Below are positions 15,230 through 24,012 of a stretch of DNA of 64,000 nucleotides, in pieces (positions within the stretch are counted from its first letter, which is position 1; each line of letters begins with the position of its first letter). Position numbers and translations under genes: made by a program. The notes below the pieces were generated by a model. It was not told the origin of the DNA, did not search any database, and saw nothing but the letters and a program-made list of their open reading frames with translations. The stretch comes from an uncultured Oscillibacter sp. Its GTDB lineage: Bacteria; Bacillota; Clostridia; Oscillospirales; Oscillospiraceae. The DNA lies in contig CAJTSM010000010.1 of the NCBI GenBank assembly GCA_910578935.1, positions 1 to 64,000 of the forward strand, read 5' to 3'.

Positions 15230-15475
15230 ATGCATTTGTTTGGACTGCTTGGCTCCCTGATTATGGGCGCCCTGGTAGGCTGGATTGCCGGAAAGCTGAT
15301 GGACGCTGAAGGCAGTCTGCTCCGCAATATTCTAATCGGCATCGTGGGTTCCGCCGTGGGCGGCGCGGTCTTCAGCCTTCTGGGCTTTTACGCCCACGGC
15401 TGGATCGCCAACCTGATCGTCAGCGTCGCGGGCGCGTGCCTGTTTATCTGGCTCGGGCGAAAACTGTTCCATTGA
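15230..15475 (+). CDS. GlsB/YeaQ/YmgE-family small membrane protein
   Basis: 81 residues, three hydrophobic helices rich in Gly and Ala (GLLGSLIMGALVGWIAGKLM, NILIGIVGSAVGGAVFSLLG, ANLIVSVAGACLFIWLGRKL). This is the transglycosylase-associated (PF04226-type) fold found in stress-induced proteins of many bacteria; the biochemical role is unknown. GGAAGGAG precedes the ATG. It is the last gene of the tatD transcript, ending at a strong terminator. Confidence 0.88.
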   Translation: MHLFGLLGSLIMGALVGWIAGKLMDAEGSLLRNILIGIVGSAVGGAVFSLLGFYAHGWIANLIVSVAGACLFIWLGRKLFH

Positions 15476-15491
15476 CTTTCATCGTACAAGG

Positions 15492-15530
15492 AAAAAGGGC
15501 TTTCGCCTATTTGGCGAAAGCCCTTTTTCC
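15492..15530. terminator. Bidirectional terminator
   Basis: Near-perfect stem AAAAAGGGCTTTCGCC/GGCGAAAGCCCTTTTT, with T- and A-tracts suiting both strands. Confidence 0.9.
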
Positions 15531-15929
15531 TTACAGCATCTGCAACAGCTCAATCTGCTCCCCGGAGGGACCGGTGAAGAACCAGTTCTGCAAGCCCCCG
15601 AAGAGCTCCGGCAGGACCTTCTTCTCCGGCGTCAGGAAGCTGTCCACCCCCGCCGCCCGGACCTCTGCCGCCGCGGCGTCCAGATCGTCCACCAGGATGG
15701 CGAAGTGGGGGACGTTCCCCTCCCCCATGGGCATGGCCCCGGGGCTCTGGATCAACTCCAGCGTAATGCCGCCATAGGATACCAGCGCCAGCTTCTTCTC
15801 CCCCTCCGGCGTGGGGACGCCGCCCCGACCGTTTACAGAGCCGCCCAGCTTCTCATAAAAGGCGATGCTCTCCTCCATATCCCGGGTATAAACGGCCACA
15901 TGGCCCAGGCCCTGATAATGTCCGTTCAT
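15531..15929 (-). CDS. VOC-family (glyoxalase-like) protein
   Basis: 132 residues with two beta-alpha-beta-beta-beta units. Candidate metal ligands follow the glyoxalase I layout: H10 in GHVAVY, E58 in ITLELIQ, H75 in VPHFAILVDD and the final Glu in EQIELLQ. It could be a lactoylglutathione lyase or methylmalonyl-CoA epimerase type; these cannot be told apart by eye. AGGAGG precedes the start. It has its own terminators on both sides and no obvious functional partner. Confidence 0.82.
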   Translation of the reverse strand: MNGHYQGLGHVAVYTRDMEESIAFYEKLGGSVNGRGGVPTPEGEKKLALVSYGGITLELIQSPGAMPMGEGNVPHFAILVDDLDAAAAEVRAAGVDSFLTPEKKVLPELFGGLQNWFFTGPSGEQIELLQML

Positions 15930-15949
15930 CTATATCCCTCCTCATAACC

Positions 15950-15975
15950 AAAGAGGGACCCGAAGGCCCCTCTTT
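15950..15975 (-). terminator. Hairpin ahead of the VOC gene
   Basis: AAAGAGGG/CCCTCTTT stem with a short T-tract; it may end read-through from thiolase on the minus strand. Confidence 0.5.
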
Positions 15976-16088
15976 GCAGTTTCCAAATGGTGACGCTCTC
16001 AAAAAGCTATCGACATCGCAAGCCTGCGTTGCCGTCGCTCCAGCCCGGATGATCTCCAGACTAACAGAGCGCGCGAAAGCTCTTTTTG

Positions 16089-16117
16089 GATACTTTTTCT
16101 CTCCGAGAAAAAGTATC
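16089..16117. repeat. Perfect inverted repeat touching the thiolase stop codon
   Basis: GATACTTTTTCT/AGAAAAAGTATC with a five-base loop; its right end includes two bases of the thiolase TGA. No U-tract follows on the minus strand, so it is a stem rather than a textbook terminator. Confidence 0.6.
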
Positions 16118-17372
16118 AGCACTTCTCGAAGACGGTGGCGACACCCATGCCGCCGCCGATGCAGAGGGTGGCCAGGCCCTTCTTGGCCTCGGGGCGCTTC
16201 TGCATCTCGTGGAGCAGGGTGACGATGATCCGCGCGCCGGAGGCACCCACGGGGTGACCCAGGGCGATGGCGCCGCCGTTGACATTCAGCTTGGCGGGGT
16301 CGAAGCCCAGCTCACGGCCCACGGCGATGGACTGGGCCGCAAAGGCCTCGTTGGCCTCAATCAGGTCAATATCGTCGATGGTCACGCCGGCTTTCGCCAT
16401 GGCCTGACGGGAGGCGGGCACGGGGCCCACGCCCATGATCTTGGGATCCACGCCGCCCTGGCCCCAGCCGATGAGCTTGGCCATGGGCTTCAGGCCGTAT
16501 TTCTCCACAGCCTCGCCGGAGGCCAGGATGATAGCGGCCGCACCGTCATTGATTCCGGAGGCGTTGGCCGCGGTGACCCGCTGCTGGCCCTTATCCTCGG
16601 TTTCCTTCTTGCCGGTGACCTCGAAGGTATGGACAACTTCGGGATTGGGGGACTCGGGACCCACGGGGAAGGCGCCGCGGAGCTTCGCAATGCCCTCGGC
16701 GGTGACGCCGGCCTTGGGGAACTCGTCGACCTTGAAGTCCACGACCTGCTTTTTCACCTTCACGGGGACGGGAACGATCTCAGCGTCGAACTTGCCGGCC
16801 TTCTGGGCGGCCTCGGTCTTCTGCTGGGAGGCGGCGGCGAACTCGTCCTGCTCCTGGCGGGTGATGCCCCAGATGTCGTTGATGTTTTCCGCGGTGGTTC
16901 CCATATGGTAGTTGTTATAGGCGTCCCACAAGCCGTCCTTAATCATAGTGTCCACCAGCTTCTTGTCGCCCATGCGGGCGCCCCAGCGGGCGTCCATGGA
17001 GGCGAAGGGAGCGGCGCTCATGTTCTCGGTGCCGCCGCAGACCACGATGTCGGAATCCCCGGCCAGAATGGAACGGGCGCCCTCAATGAGAGACTTCATG
17101 CCGGAACCGCAGACCATGCCCACGGTGTAGGCGGGAACGGAATAGGGAATGCCGGCCTTGATGGAAACCTGGCGGGCCACGTTCTGGCCCTGGGCGGCAG
17201 TGAGGATGCAGCCGAACATGACCTCATCCACGTTCTCCGGCGCCACGCCGGCGCGATTCAGGGCCTCCTTGACCACGATCGCGCCCAGCTCCGCAGCGGG
17301 AGTGTTTTTCAGACTGCCGCCAAAGGAGCCGATGGCGGTACGGCAGCAGTTCACGACATAAAGATCTTTCAT
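16116..17372 (-). CDS. Acetyl-CoA acetyltransferase (thiolase)
   Basis: Condenses two acetyl-CoA to acetoacetyl-CoA, the entry to butyrate formation in this kind of clostridium. 418 residues, about 25 longer than usual. Catalytic C88 is in VCGSGMKS, NEAF is at 341-344, H373 is in ALGHPVGASG, and C404 is in LCIGGGMG. The extra length is an insertion near 237-264 (GPESPNPEVVHTFEVTGKK), just before the NASGINDGAAA motif. No crt, hbd or bcd gene is adjacent. The promoter region carries several TTTCGTCA half-sites, so it is probably regulated on its own. Confidence 0.94.
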   Translation of the reverse strand: MKDLYVVNCCRTAIGSFGGSLKNTPAAELGAIVVKEALNRAGVAPENVDEVMFGCILTAAQGQNVARQVSIKAGIPYSVPAYTVGMVCGSGMKSLIEGARSILAGDSDIVVCGGTENMSAAPFASMDARWGARMGDKKLVDTMIKDGLWDAYNNYHMGTTAENINDIWGITRQEQDEFAAASQQKTEAAQKAGKFDAEIVPVPVKVKKQVVDFKVDEFPKAGVTAEGIAKLRGAFPVGPESPNPEVVHTFEVTGKKETEDKGQQRVTAANASGINDGAAAIILASGEAVEKYGLKPMAKLIGWGQGGVDPKIMGVGPVPASRQAMAKAGVTIDDIDLIEANEAFAAQSIAVGRELGFDPAKLNVNGGAIALGHPVGASGARIIVTLLHEMQKRPEAKKGLATLCIGGGMGVATVFEKC

Positions 17373-17492
17373 GATGTTCCTCCGTTTTGTAATATTTTGG
17401 CGGCTCGGCGGGCCGCCGGAGTCTCAACGGGCGAGACGGGGCGCGGATTGCCAATTTTTTGACAAGCCGCTGACCGCCTTTCTCTATGTATC

Positions 17493-17521
17493 ATTATAGA
17501 GACTCCACCCCATTTCGTCAA
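17493..17521 (-). promoter_or_regulatory. Thiolase promoter
   Basis: On the minus strand TTGACG, 17 bases, TATAAT; a close match to the sigma-A consensus. The -35 overlaps a TTTCGTCAA half-site (17513-17521). Confidence 0.85.
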
Positions 17522-17539
17522 TGGGCTTTCATCAGGTTT

Positions 17540-17596
17540 TACAATTTCGTTAAATCTTTGACAAAATCATTGCTGTTTTCGTCAAGGTGACGAAAA
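17540..17596. promoter_or_regulatory. Candidate operator array upstream of thiolase
   Basis: A perfect palindrome, TTTTCGTCA-AGG-TGACGAAAA, lies at 17576-17596. Closer to the promoter, TTTCGTTAAA and TTTGACAAAA form a second inverted pair two bases apart. With the half-site in the -35 this makes five copies of a TTTyGTyA word. The layout suggests cooperative binding of a dimeric repressor; the regulator is not known. Confidence 0.55.
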
Positions 17597-17652
17597 TCCA
17601 GCCTTTTCCAGTCTTCTGCCCCTGTGTCTTCCGGTTTTTGGAAAGGCAGGAC

Positions 17653-18657
17653 TTATTTTCCCTCTCCTCTCAGTTCCTCCAAAGCTTGATCAAAGGCGGC
17701 GGCGTCCAAAACATCATAGGCCAGGGTGGTCTGGACCAAAGCTCCTTCGGCGGCGTCCTGAAGCAGGCGGTCAAACGCCTCTCCCGCCAAAGTCTTGCCT
17801 TCAGAGGCCAGGCGTCGGAGAATGGAAAAGCCCTCCTCCGATTCCAAAATGCCTGAATACTGTCCTTCTTCCAAAGCCCTTGCAGCCTCTTCCAACTCCT
17901 GGGACAAAGTCCCGTCTCCCGGCAGCAGGGTCCGTGGGCCCTCCGCGTCATCTCCCTCTGCCGCCAGAGCCGGGAAAGCCGCCTCTGCGTCCTCCGCTCC
18001 GTTAAGGCGGGAAAAAACATCCGCTGCCCGTTCCCGTGCCGCCTCCCGGTCCTCTCCGGCGGAAATCAGAATGCGGTCCACTGTCAGGCTGTCCACCGTC
18101 CCCAGGAGCCCGGAGAGCTCGCTGCCTTCGGTAAGGCAGAGGTTGTAAAGTTTGGCGTAAAGCATCCCCACCTCTGTCAGCTCCTCCGCCCGGAGGCGGT
18201 CCAAACCCAGATCCGCCAGTTCCTTTAAATACGCCTCCTCTCCGCCATAGGCCGCAGCCTGTTCCTCCCAAGTTTCCGACAGAGCGTTCCGCTCCGTTTC
18301 ACTGAGTATGCATCCGTAGCGAACCGCCCAATTCTCTACGGTGGCATAAAGAGCCGTATTTGCCAGAGCTTGGTCCTTGGCATAATCCGCCAATGTACCG
18401 CCGGTAACGGGGGCCTCCCAGTCCAAGGCCAGGCCGGAGTCCTTGTACTTCTCCCGAACCTGATCGCAGGTAAAGGCCAGCCAATAGAGATAGCGCCAGG
18501 CCGGGATTTCCCGTCCGTCCACGGTCAGCAGGATCAGCTCCTCCCCCAGCTCCGCCGCCCGGCCCAGCAGGGAGGCGTTTTTCTCCTCCTTTTTCACCGC
18601 ACAGCCGCTGAGCCCCAGGCACAGGGCCAGCCCCAGCGCCGCGATCCGTTTTCGCAT
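17653..18657 (-). CDS. PrsA/SurA-like lipoprotein with parvulin-type PPIase region
   Basis: 334 residues. Signal peptide with lipobox GLSGC (Cys19), so anchored outside the membrane. The middle part is helical like the SurA/PrsA chaperone domain; residues about 190-290 resemble a PpiC rotamase (DRILISAGEDREAARERAADVFSRL ... GEGPxTLLPGDGTLSQELEEAARALEEGQYSGILESEEGFSILRRL). It likely helps fold exported proteins. The last gene of the prs-pth-mfd run, 25 bases from the site where the mfd frame ends. The start is ATG 18657, preceded by GGAGGAG. Confidence 0.75.
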   Translation of the reverse strand: MRKRIAALGLALCLGLSGCAVKKEEKNASLLGRAAELGEELILLTVDGREIPAWRYLYWLAFTCDQVREKYKDSGLALDWEAPVTGGTLADYAKDQALANTALYATVENWAVRYGCILSETERNALSETWEEQAAAYGGEEAYLKELADLGLDRLRAEELTEVGMLYAKLYNLCLTEGSELSGLLGTVDSLTVDRILISAGEDREAARERAADVFSRLNGAEDAEAAFPALAAEGDDAEGPRTLLPGDGTLSQELEEAARALEEGQYSGILESEEGFSILRRLASEGKTLAGEAFDRLLQDAAEGALVQTTLAYDVLDAAAFDQALEELRGEGK

Positions 18658-18765
18658 CGCTCCCACTCCTCCCCTAAGGTTGTCCGAACCATTATATGGG
18701 AGCAAAACGGAAGATATGACAAAGCGCGGGGGCTTATTCAAACCCTCGCGCTCCGCACCTGTTTT

Positions 18766-21700
18766 CTATTCCTTCGATTGGAGCTTCAAATCCTCCACCA
18801 ACTCCATAGCGCTCTCCAGAGCATCCGCTCCAGGCTTTAGTTTTAGAGTCACAGCGGGGTTCTCCCCGGCAGCCACCGTCAAGCGCTGGCGGTACTTGTT
18901 CAACCCGCAGACCTTTACTACCGCCTCCGGGCGAAAGACCGCCAGCTGGAACCGGAGAATATCCTTCTTTTGGGTGATGTCCGACACACCGGCCTTCGCC
19001 GCCGCCGCACGGAGCAAGGCCACGTCCAGCAACGCCAGTACCGGTTTCGGAGCCTCTCCATAGCGGTCCAGCAACTCGTCCAGAAGGTCCGACGCATCGT
19101 CGTTGGAGCGGATAGCGGCAATACGCCGGTAGAGGTCCATCCGCTGCTCCGGAGAGGTCACATAACGCTCCGGGATGTTGGCGTTTACCGTCAGGTCGGC
19201 AGAGCACTCCGTCTCTATCCGTTTCTCCTCTCCCCGTTCCTCCAGCACTGCTTCTTCTAAAAGCTTCAAGTAGAGGTCATAGCCCACGCTGAGCAGATAC
19301 CCGGACTGCTCCGGGCCCAGGAGGTTCCCCGCCCCCCGAATTTCCAGGTCCCGCATGGCAATGCGGAAACCGGAGCCGAACTCCACGTATTCCCGGATCG
19401 CGGAAAGCCGTTTGGCGGCAATTTCCTGGAGGATTTTTCCCTTTCGGTAGGTCAGGTATGCATAGGCCCGCCGGGCGCTGCGCCCAATCCGGCCCCGAAT
19501 CTGGTGGAGCTGGGCCAAGCCCATCTTATCCGCATCTTCGATAATTAAGGTGTTGACATTAGAGATATCAATGCCTGTTTCAATAATGGTGGTACAGACC
19601 AGCACGTCCGCCTCTCCGTCTACCATAGCCCGCATGACGGCGGACAGTTCCTGCTCGCTCATCTTGCCGTGGCCGGTGACCACATGGACCTCCGGGCCCA
19701 GCATCTTTTGAATACGGGAGGCCGTCATATCGATGCTTTCCACCCGATTATGGAGATAGTAAATCTGCCCTCCCCGGCTGAGTTCCTTCCTCATGGCATC
19801 CTCCAGGATGGCCCAATCGTGTTCCAACACATAGGTCTGAACCGGCTGGCGGTCCGCCGGGGGCTCCTCGATGGTGGACATGTCCCGCAGGCCTGACAGG
19901 GCCATGTTCAGCGTTCTGGGAATGGGCGTAGCGGACAAGGTCAGCACATCTACCTGGCGGCTGAGCTCTTTGAGACGCTCCTTGTGGCTGACGCCGAAAC
20001 GCTGCTCCTCGTCGATAATCAGGAGGCCCAGATCTTTGAACTCCATGTCCTTTTGCAGCAGCTTGTGGGTGCCGATCAACAGGTCCACCCGGCCCGTTCT
20101 CGCGGCCTCCAGGATTCGCTTAGCCTCCTTGGGGGCGGTGAAACGGGACAGGACCTCGATCTTTACCGGAAAGTCCCGAAAGCGGCCCATAGCTGTGGCG
20201 TAATGCTGCTGGGCCAGAACGGTAGTAGGCACCAGAATAACCGCCTGCTTCCCATCCAGCACGCATTTCATCACCGCCCGGAGGGCCACTTCCGTTTTTC
20301 CATATCCCACGTCTCCGCAGAGAAGGCGGTCCATAGGCCGGGGTTTTTCCATGTCCTTCTTGATCTCCGCCACAGCCCGGAGCTGGTCATCCGTCTCCGC
20401 ATAGGGAAACACCTCCTCAAACTCCCGCTGCCAGGGAGAGTCCGGCGAGAAGGCAAAGCCTGGGCAGCGCTGTCTCTCGGCATAGAGCTTCGTCAGGCCC
20501 TTCGCCAAATCCCTCACAGCCTTCTTGGCCCGGGACTTCTGCTTAGCCCAGTCCGTACCCCCCAGCTTGTTCAGCTTCTGACGGCTCTCTCCGTCCTCCC
20601 CGCCGCCGATATACTTGCTTACCAGATCCAGCGCCGTGGCGGGAACGTAGAGGCAGTCGCCTCCGGCGTAGTCAATCTTGATATAGTCCTTCTCCACACC
20701 GTCTACCGGCATCCGCTGGATGCCCGCAAAACGGCCTACACCGTGATGAGCGTGAACCACCAGGTCCCCTGGCTTTAAATCGGTGTAGGACTGGATTTTC
20801 TGGCGGTTAGAGTCCTTTTTCAGACGGGCCCGCTTTCGAGAGGGAGCGGTCAGCTGTCCCTCTGTCAATACTGCCAATTTCAGTGCGGGCCACTCGCACC
20901 CGGCGGAGAGGGCTCCCACGGTAATTCGTATTTCTCCTGGGACAGGCATAGCCGTCCCCCGGATATCCAAGGCGGCGGGAATGCTCCGTTCTGCCAAGAG
21001 GCTGTGGAGGTTTCTCGCCCGGGTTTCCCCGCCGCAAAGGAGCAATACCGCGCTGCCGTTTTCCCGATACTGCTCCAGATCCGTGACAGCGGTTTCCAGG
21101 CTGCCGCCGTAAGAGCTGAGCTGCCGGGCATTGATGTTCAGCAGGCCTTTGGGGGGATATGGGTAACGGGAAGTGGGCAAGGCGCCCGCCATAATGACCG
21201 GGAATGCCTCCAGGGCGGCGTACAGCTCCTCGGCGGATAAGAGGAGCTTCGCATAGTCCCCCGCTAAAATTCCCGCCTCCATCAAGGCCTCCAGATCCTG
21301 GCGGTTTTGAAGCAGAGCCCCCTTCACCCGCTCGTCCACCCGCCCCGCCTCACAGAAGAACACCACGGCGTCCGGTGGAATGTAGTGAACTCCGGCCGTG
21401 GCGTCTGGATAGACGGCGGCCAAATAACGGTCACAGCCGTCGGGGACAGACCCGCTTTTCAGCCGCTCCCCATCCTCACGGAGGCGGGCGGCGGCAGGGG
21501 CTCCCTTTTTTTCCAGCTTCACCGCTAGAGCCAGCAGCTTTCCGCCCAGGCCTTCCAGGCCCCCCTTTGCCTGCCGGGGCAGGACTTCGGCCGCGGGAAG
21601 AATCAGGGCGGAGTCCAGGTTCTCTGTCCGCCGCTGGGTGCCGGGATCAAAAGCCCCCATGGAGTCAATTTCATCATCAAAGAACTCACAGCGGACCGGC

Positions 21701-22266
21701 TGGTCCATCAGGGGAGAAAACACATCCAAAATACCGCCCCGAAGGGCAAACTGGCCCACGCCCTCCACCTGTTGGCACCGGGTGTACCCAGCGGCAAGAA
21801 GACGGTCCGCCAGTTCCGGCAGGTCCTGCCGCTCCCCTGTCTTCAAGGTAACCGACAGCTCCTTCAGCAGCTTTGGGGGCAGCGTCCGGGCCATCAGGGC
21901 ATCGGCAGTGGCCACCACCGCCCGGGGCGTGCCCTGAGTCAAAGCGTAAAGCGCCGCTAAGCGGCCCCGTTCCCAGTCCCGGGAAGACACAGCCCCGGGA
22001 TGGAGCTGCCATTCCCGGCTCAACAGCGTCACCGGCGGTTCTCCCAAAAGAGCCTCCAGGTCCCCCGCCATCTGCCGGGCCTCCCCTTCATCGCCGCAGA
22101 GGAACACCGCCGGACGGCAGGCCGCCTGAGCCACCGCCGCCCCCAGACAGGCCCGCTGAACGGGCTGAAGGCCTGTTACAGCAGCGGGGCAGCCCCCGTC
22201 CTCCACCCGGCGGAGGAGCTCCTCCGCCTCCGGAACAGTCATTAATCTTTCCAGCAAATGCTTCAT
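18766..22266 (-). CDS. mfd: Transcription-repair coupling factor Mfd
   Basis: Removes RNA polymerase stalled at DNA damage and recruits UvrA. 1166 residues, normal size. From the N-terminus: UvrB-homology modules (about 1-350), the CarD-like RNA polymerase-interaction domain (LKPGDLVVHAHHGVGRFAGI), RecG-like helicase motifs GDVGYGKTEVALRA (Walker A) and IIDEEQRFGV (DEEQ), motif III LSATPIPRTL, motif VI QIRGRIGRS, then the TRG region and C-terminal UvrA-blocking domain. It follows pth with an 18-base gap, the gene order seen in Bacillus. Confidence 0.97.
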   Translation of the reverse strand: MKHLLERLMTVPEAEELLRRVEDGGCPAAVTGLQPVQRACLGAAVAQAACRPAVFLCGDEGEARQMAGDLEALLGEPPVTLLSREWQLHPGAVSSRDWERGRLAALYALTQGTPRAVVATADALMARTLPPKLLKELSVTLKTGERQDLPELADRLLAAGYTRCQQVEGVGQFALRGGILDVFSPLMDQPVRCEFFDDEIDSMGAFDPGTQRRTENLDSALILPAAEVLPRQAKGGLEGLGGKLLALAVKLEKKGAPAAARLREDGERLKSGSVPDGCDRYLAAVYPDATAGVHYIPPDAVVFFCEAGRVDERVKGALLQNRQDLEALMEAGILAGDYAKLLLSAEELYAALEAFPVIMAGALPTSRYPYPPKGLLNINARQLSSYGGSLETAVTDLEQYRENGSAVLLLCGGETRARNLHSLLAERSIPAALDIRGTAMPVPGEIRITVGALSAGCEWPALKLAVLTEGQLTAPSRKRARLKKDSNRQKIQSYTDLKPGDLVVHAHHGVGRFAGIQRMPVDGVEKDYIKIDYAGGDCLYVPATALDLVSKYIGGGEDGESRQKLNKLGGTDWAKQKSRAKKAVRDLAKGLTKLYAERQRCPGFAFSPDSPWQREFEEVFPYAETDDQLRAVAEIKKDMEKPRPMDRLLCGDVGYGKTEVALRAVMKCVLDGKQAVILVPTTVLAQQHYATAMGRFRDFPVKIEVLSRFTAPKEAKRILEAARTGRVDLLIGTHKLLQKDMEFKDLGLLIIDEEQRFGVSHKERLKELSRQVDVLTLSATPIPRTLNMALSGLRDMSTIEEPPADRQPVQTYVLEHDWAILEDAMRKELSRGGQIYYLHNRVESIDMTASRIQKMLGPEVHVVTGHGKMSEQELSAVMRAMVDGEADVLVCTTIIETGIDISNVNTLIIEDADKMGLAQLHQIRGRIGRSARRAYAYLTYRKGKILQEIAAKRLSAIREYVEFGSGFRIAMRDLEIRGAGNLLGPEQSGYLLSVGYDLYLKLLEEAVLEERGEEKRIETECSADLTVNANIPERYVTSPEQRMDLYRRIAAIRSNDDASDLLDELLDRYGEAPKPVLALLDVALLRAAAAKAGVSDITQKKDILRFQLAVFRPEAVVKVCGLNKYRQRLTVAAGENPAVTLKLKPGADALESAMELVEDLKLQSKE

Positions 22267-22283
22267 GGCCAGTCCTTTTGCAC

Positions 22284-22874
22284 TCAGTTAAAATTGTTCA
22301 TTGCCTTCTGACAACCGTACTGGATTACGCACGCCGCCGCCTCTATAGAGCGCTTGAACGCATCCAGTAGAATCTCCCTTTCTTTCTGGGAGGGGACGCC
22401 GGTGACCCAGTCGATCATCCCGTCTTTGTCCTCCGGAGCCCCGGTGCCGATTTTGATCCGGGGAAATTCCTGCGTTCCTAGATGGGCAATGATGTTCTTG
22501 ATGCCGTTATGCCCCCCGGCAGAACCGGTGGGCCGGACCCGGAGCTTCCCTACCGGAAGAGACACGTCGTCGTAGATCACCAGCACATGGTCCGGAGGGA
22601 TTTTATAGAATTGCGCCGCCTCCCGCACCGCCTCGCCGGAGAGATTCATATAGGTCTGGGGCTTCATCACCAGGCACCGGGCCCCGGCGAACTCGCAGAT
22701 ATTATATGCGGACTTGAACTTTACCTTGTTCAGTTTCACGCCTTTTTGTTCCGCCAGCAGCTCTACGGCCCGGAAGCCCATATTGTGCCGGGTGTTCTCG
22801 TACTTCGATCCGGGGTTCCCCAATCCCGCGATCAACCACTCCACGGAAGAGCGGCCATAATTTCCAAACAGCAT
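22284..22874 (-). CDS. pth: Peptidyl-tRNA hydrolase
   Basis: Recycles tRNA from peptidyl-tRNA released by stalled ribosomes. 196 residues: LIAGLGNPGSKYENTRHNMGF holds catalytic H30, MKPQTYMNLSG carries the substrate Asn, IYDDVSLPVGKLRVRPTGSAGGHNGIK holds the catalytic Asp and the glycine-rich loop. The first ten residues (MLFGNYGRSS) are an unusual N-terminal extension before the conserved strand. It lies between prs and mfd; the Bacillus gene in this position is spoVC. Confidence 0.96.
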   Translation of the reverse strand: MLFGNYGRSSVEWLIAGLGNPGSKYENTRHNMGFRAVELLAEQKGVKLNKVKFKSAYNICEFAGARCLVMKPQTYMNLSGEAVREAAQFYKIPPDHVLVIYDDVSLPVGKLRVRPTGSAGGHNGIKNIIAHLGTQEFPRIKIGTGAPEDKDGMIDWVTGVPSQKEREILLDAFKRSIEAAACVIQYGCQKAMNNFN

Positions 22875-22925
22875 AATAATTTCGCCTTTCCAACAAACTT
22901 ACAGCAGCGTTGCATAACCCACTTA

Positions 22926-22949
22926 GGCGGGGAAGTTTCCTTCCCCGCC
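22926..22949. terminator. Hairpin between prs and pth
   Basis: Perfect ten-base stem GGCGGGGAAG/CTTCCCCGCC with TTTC loop. There is no T-tract, so it may attenuate or stabilise the transcript rather than end it. Confidence 0.5.
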
Positions 22950-22981
22950 TTGCACGTCTTTATAGAAGATGACCGCCCGCC

Positions 22982-23938
22982 TCAGCGAAACAGCTTCGAG
23001 ATTGAAACCTCCTGATAGATCCGCTCAATAGCCTCACAGAACATAGGGGCCACAGACAGGTACTTGATCTTGGCGCTGAGCTCCGGCTTGATAGCCGGAA
23101 TGGTATCCAGGAGAGCCAGTTCCTGAATAGGGCTGGCGTTGATCCGGTCGATCGCCGGACCCGAGAGCACACCGTGGGAGGCGCAGGCGTGAACACTGTG
23201 GGCCCCGTTGTCCATGAGAGCCTGAGCGGCATTGCAGAGAGATCCGCCGGTATCCACCAGGTCGTCGAAGAGGATGCAGTCCCGTCCTTCCACATCACCG
23301 ATTACATTCATCACTTCGCACTGGTTGGCCCGCTGGCGGCGCTTGTCCACAATGGCCAGCTGCATATGAAGCTTCTGCGCAAAGGCGCGGGCCCGGGAAA
23401 CGGACCCCACATCCGGCGACACCACCACCATATCTTCACAGCTCCCGCCGAACTTCTTGGCGTAGTAATCCACGAAAATGGGGTTCCCCGCCAGATTGTC
23501 CACCGGGATATCGAAAAAGCCCTGAATTTGTGCGGCATGGAGGTCCATGGTCAGAACCCGGTCCGCCCCGGCAGCTGTAATCATATTCGCCACCAGCTTG
23601 GCGGTGATGGGGTCCCGGGCCTTGGCCTTCCGGTCCTGCCGGGCGTAGCCGTAATAGGGAATGACAGCGGTAATGCGGCCCGCGGAAGCGCGTTTCAGCG
23701 CGTCGATGATAATCAGCAGCTCCATCAGATTGTTGTTGACCGGGCCGCAAGTGGGCTGGACTACAAATACATCGCTGCCCCGGACGGTTTCATACAGGGA
23801 GACGAAAACCTCTCCGTCGGAGAACGCACCGACTTCGGACTCTCCCAGCTTCGTGCCCATTTGCGCGCAGATTTCCTTCGCCAGCTTCATGTTCGCGTTG
23901 CCGGAAAATACTTTAATATCTTTCCCGTGTGAAATCAT
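22982..23938 (-). CDS. prs: Ribose-phosphate pyrophosphokinase (PRPP synthase)
   Basis: Makes PRPP from ribose-5-phosphate and ATP for nucleotide, His and Trp synthesis. 318 residues, close to the Bacillus enzyme (317). Begins MISHGKDIKVFSGNANMKLA; contains the ATP region YYGYARQDRKAK, the flexible-loop KRR (DKRRQRANQCEVMN) and the PRPP loop ILFDDLVDTGGSL. The start ATG 23938 is set by homology; an earlier in-frame ATG at 23977 has no ribosome binding site. It follows a GlmU-like gene, the glmU-prs order of Firmicutes. Confidence 0.96.
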   Translation of the reverse strand: MISHGKDIKVFSGNANMKLAKEICAQMGTKLGESEVGAFSDGEVFVSLYETVRGSDVFVVQPTCGPVNNNLMELLIIIDALKRASAGRITAVIPYYGYARQDRKAKARDPITAKLVANMITAAGADRVLTMDLHAAQIQGFFDIPVDNLAGNPIFVDYYAKKFGGSCEDMVVVSPDVGSVSRARAFAQKLHMQLAIVDKRRQRANQCEVMNVIGDVEGRDCILFDDLVDTGGSLCNAAQALMDNGAHSVHACASHGVLSGPAIDRINASPIQELALLDTIPAIKPELSAKIKYLSVAPMFCEAIERIYQEVSISKLFR

Positions 23939-24012
23939 ATCCAAAACGCTCTCTTTCCATGACCGGGAGCCGGTCATTTTATTTTTTGCCCGATCCCATG
24001 GGTCAGGCTGAT

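Noticed and set aside
16086..17462. Long plus-strand frame opposite thiolase (458 codons)
   Set aside because: Gly/Ala/His-rich shadow of thiolase codons, no ribosome binding site.
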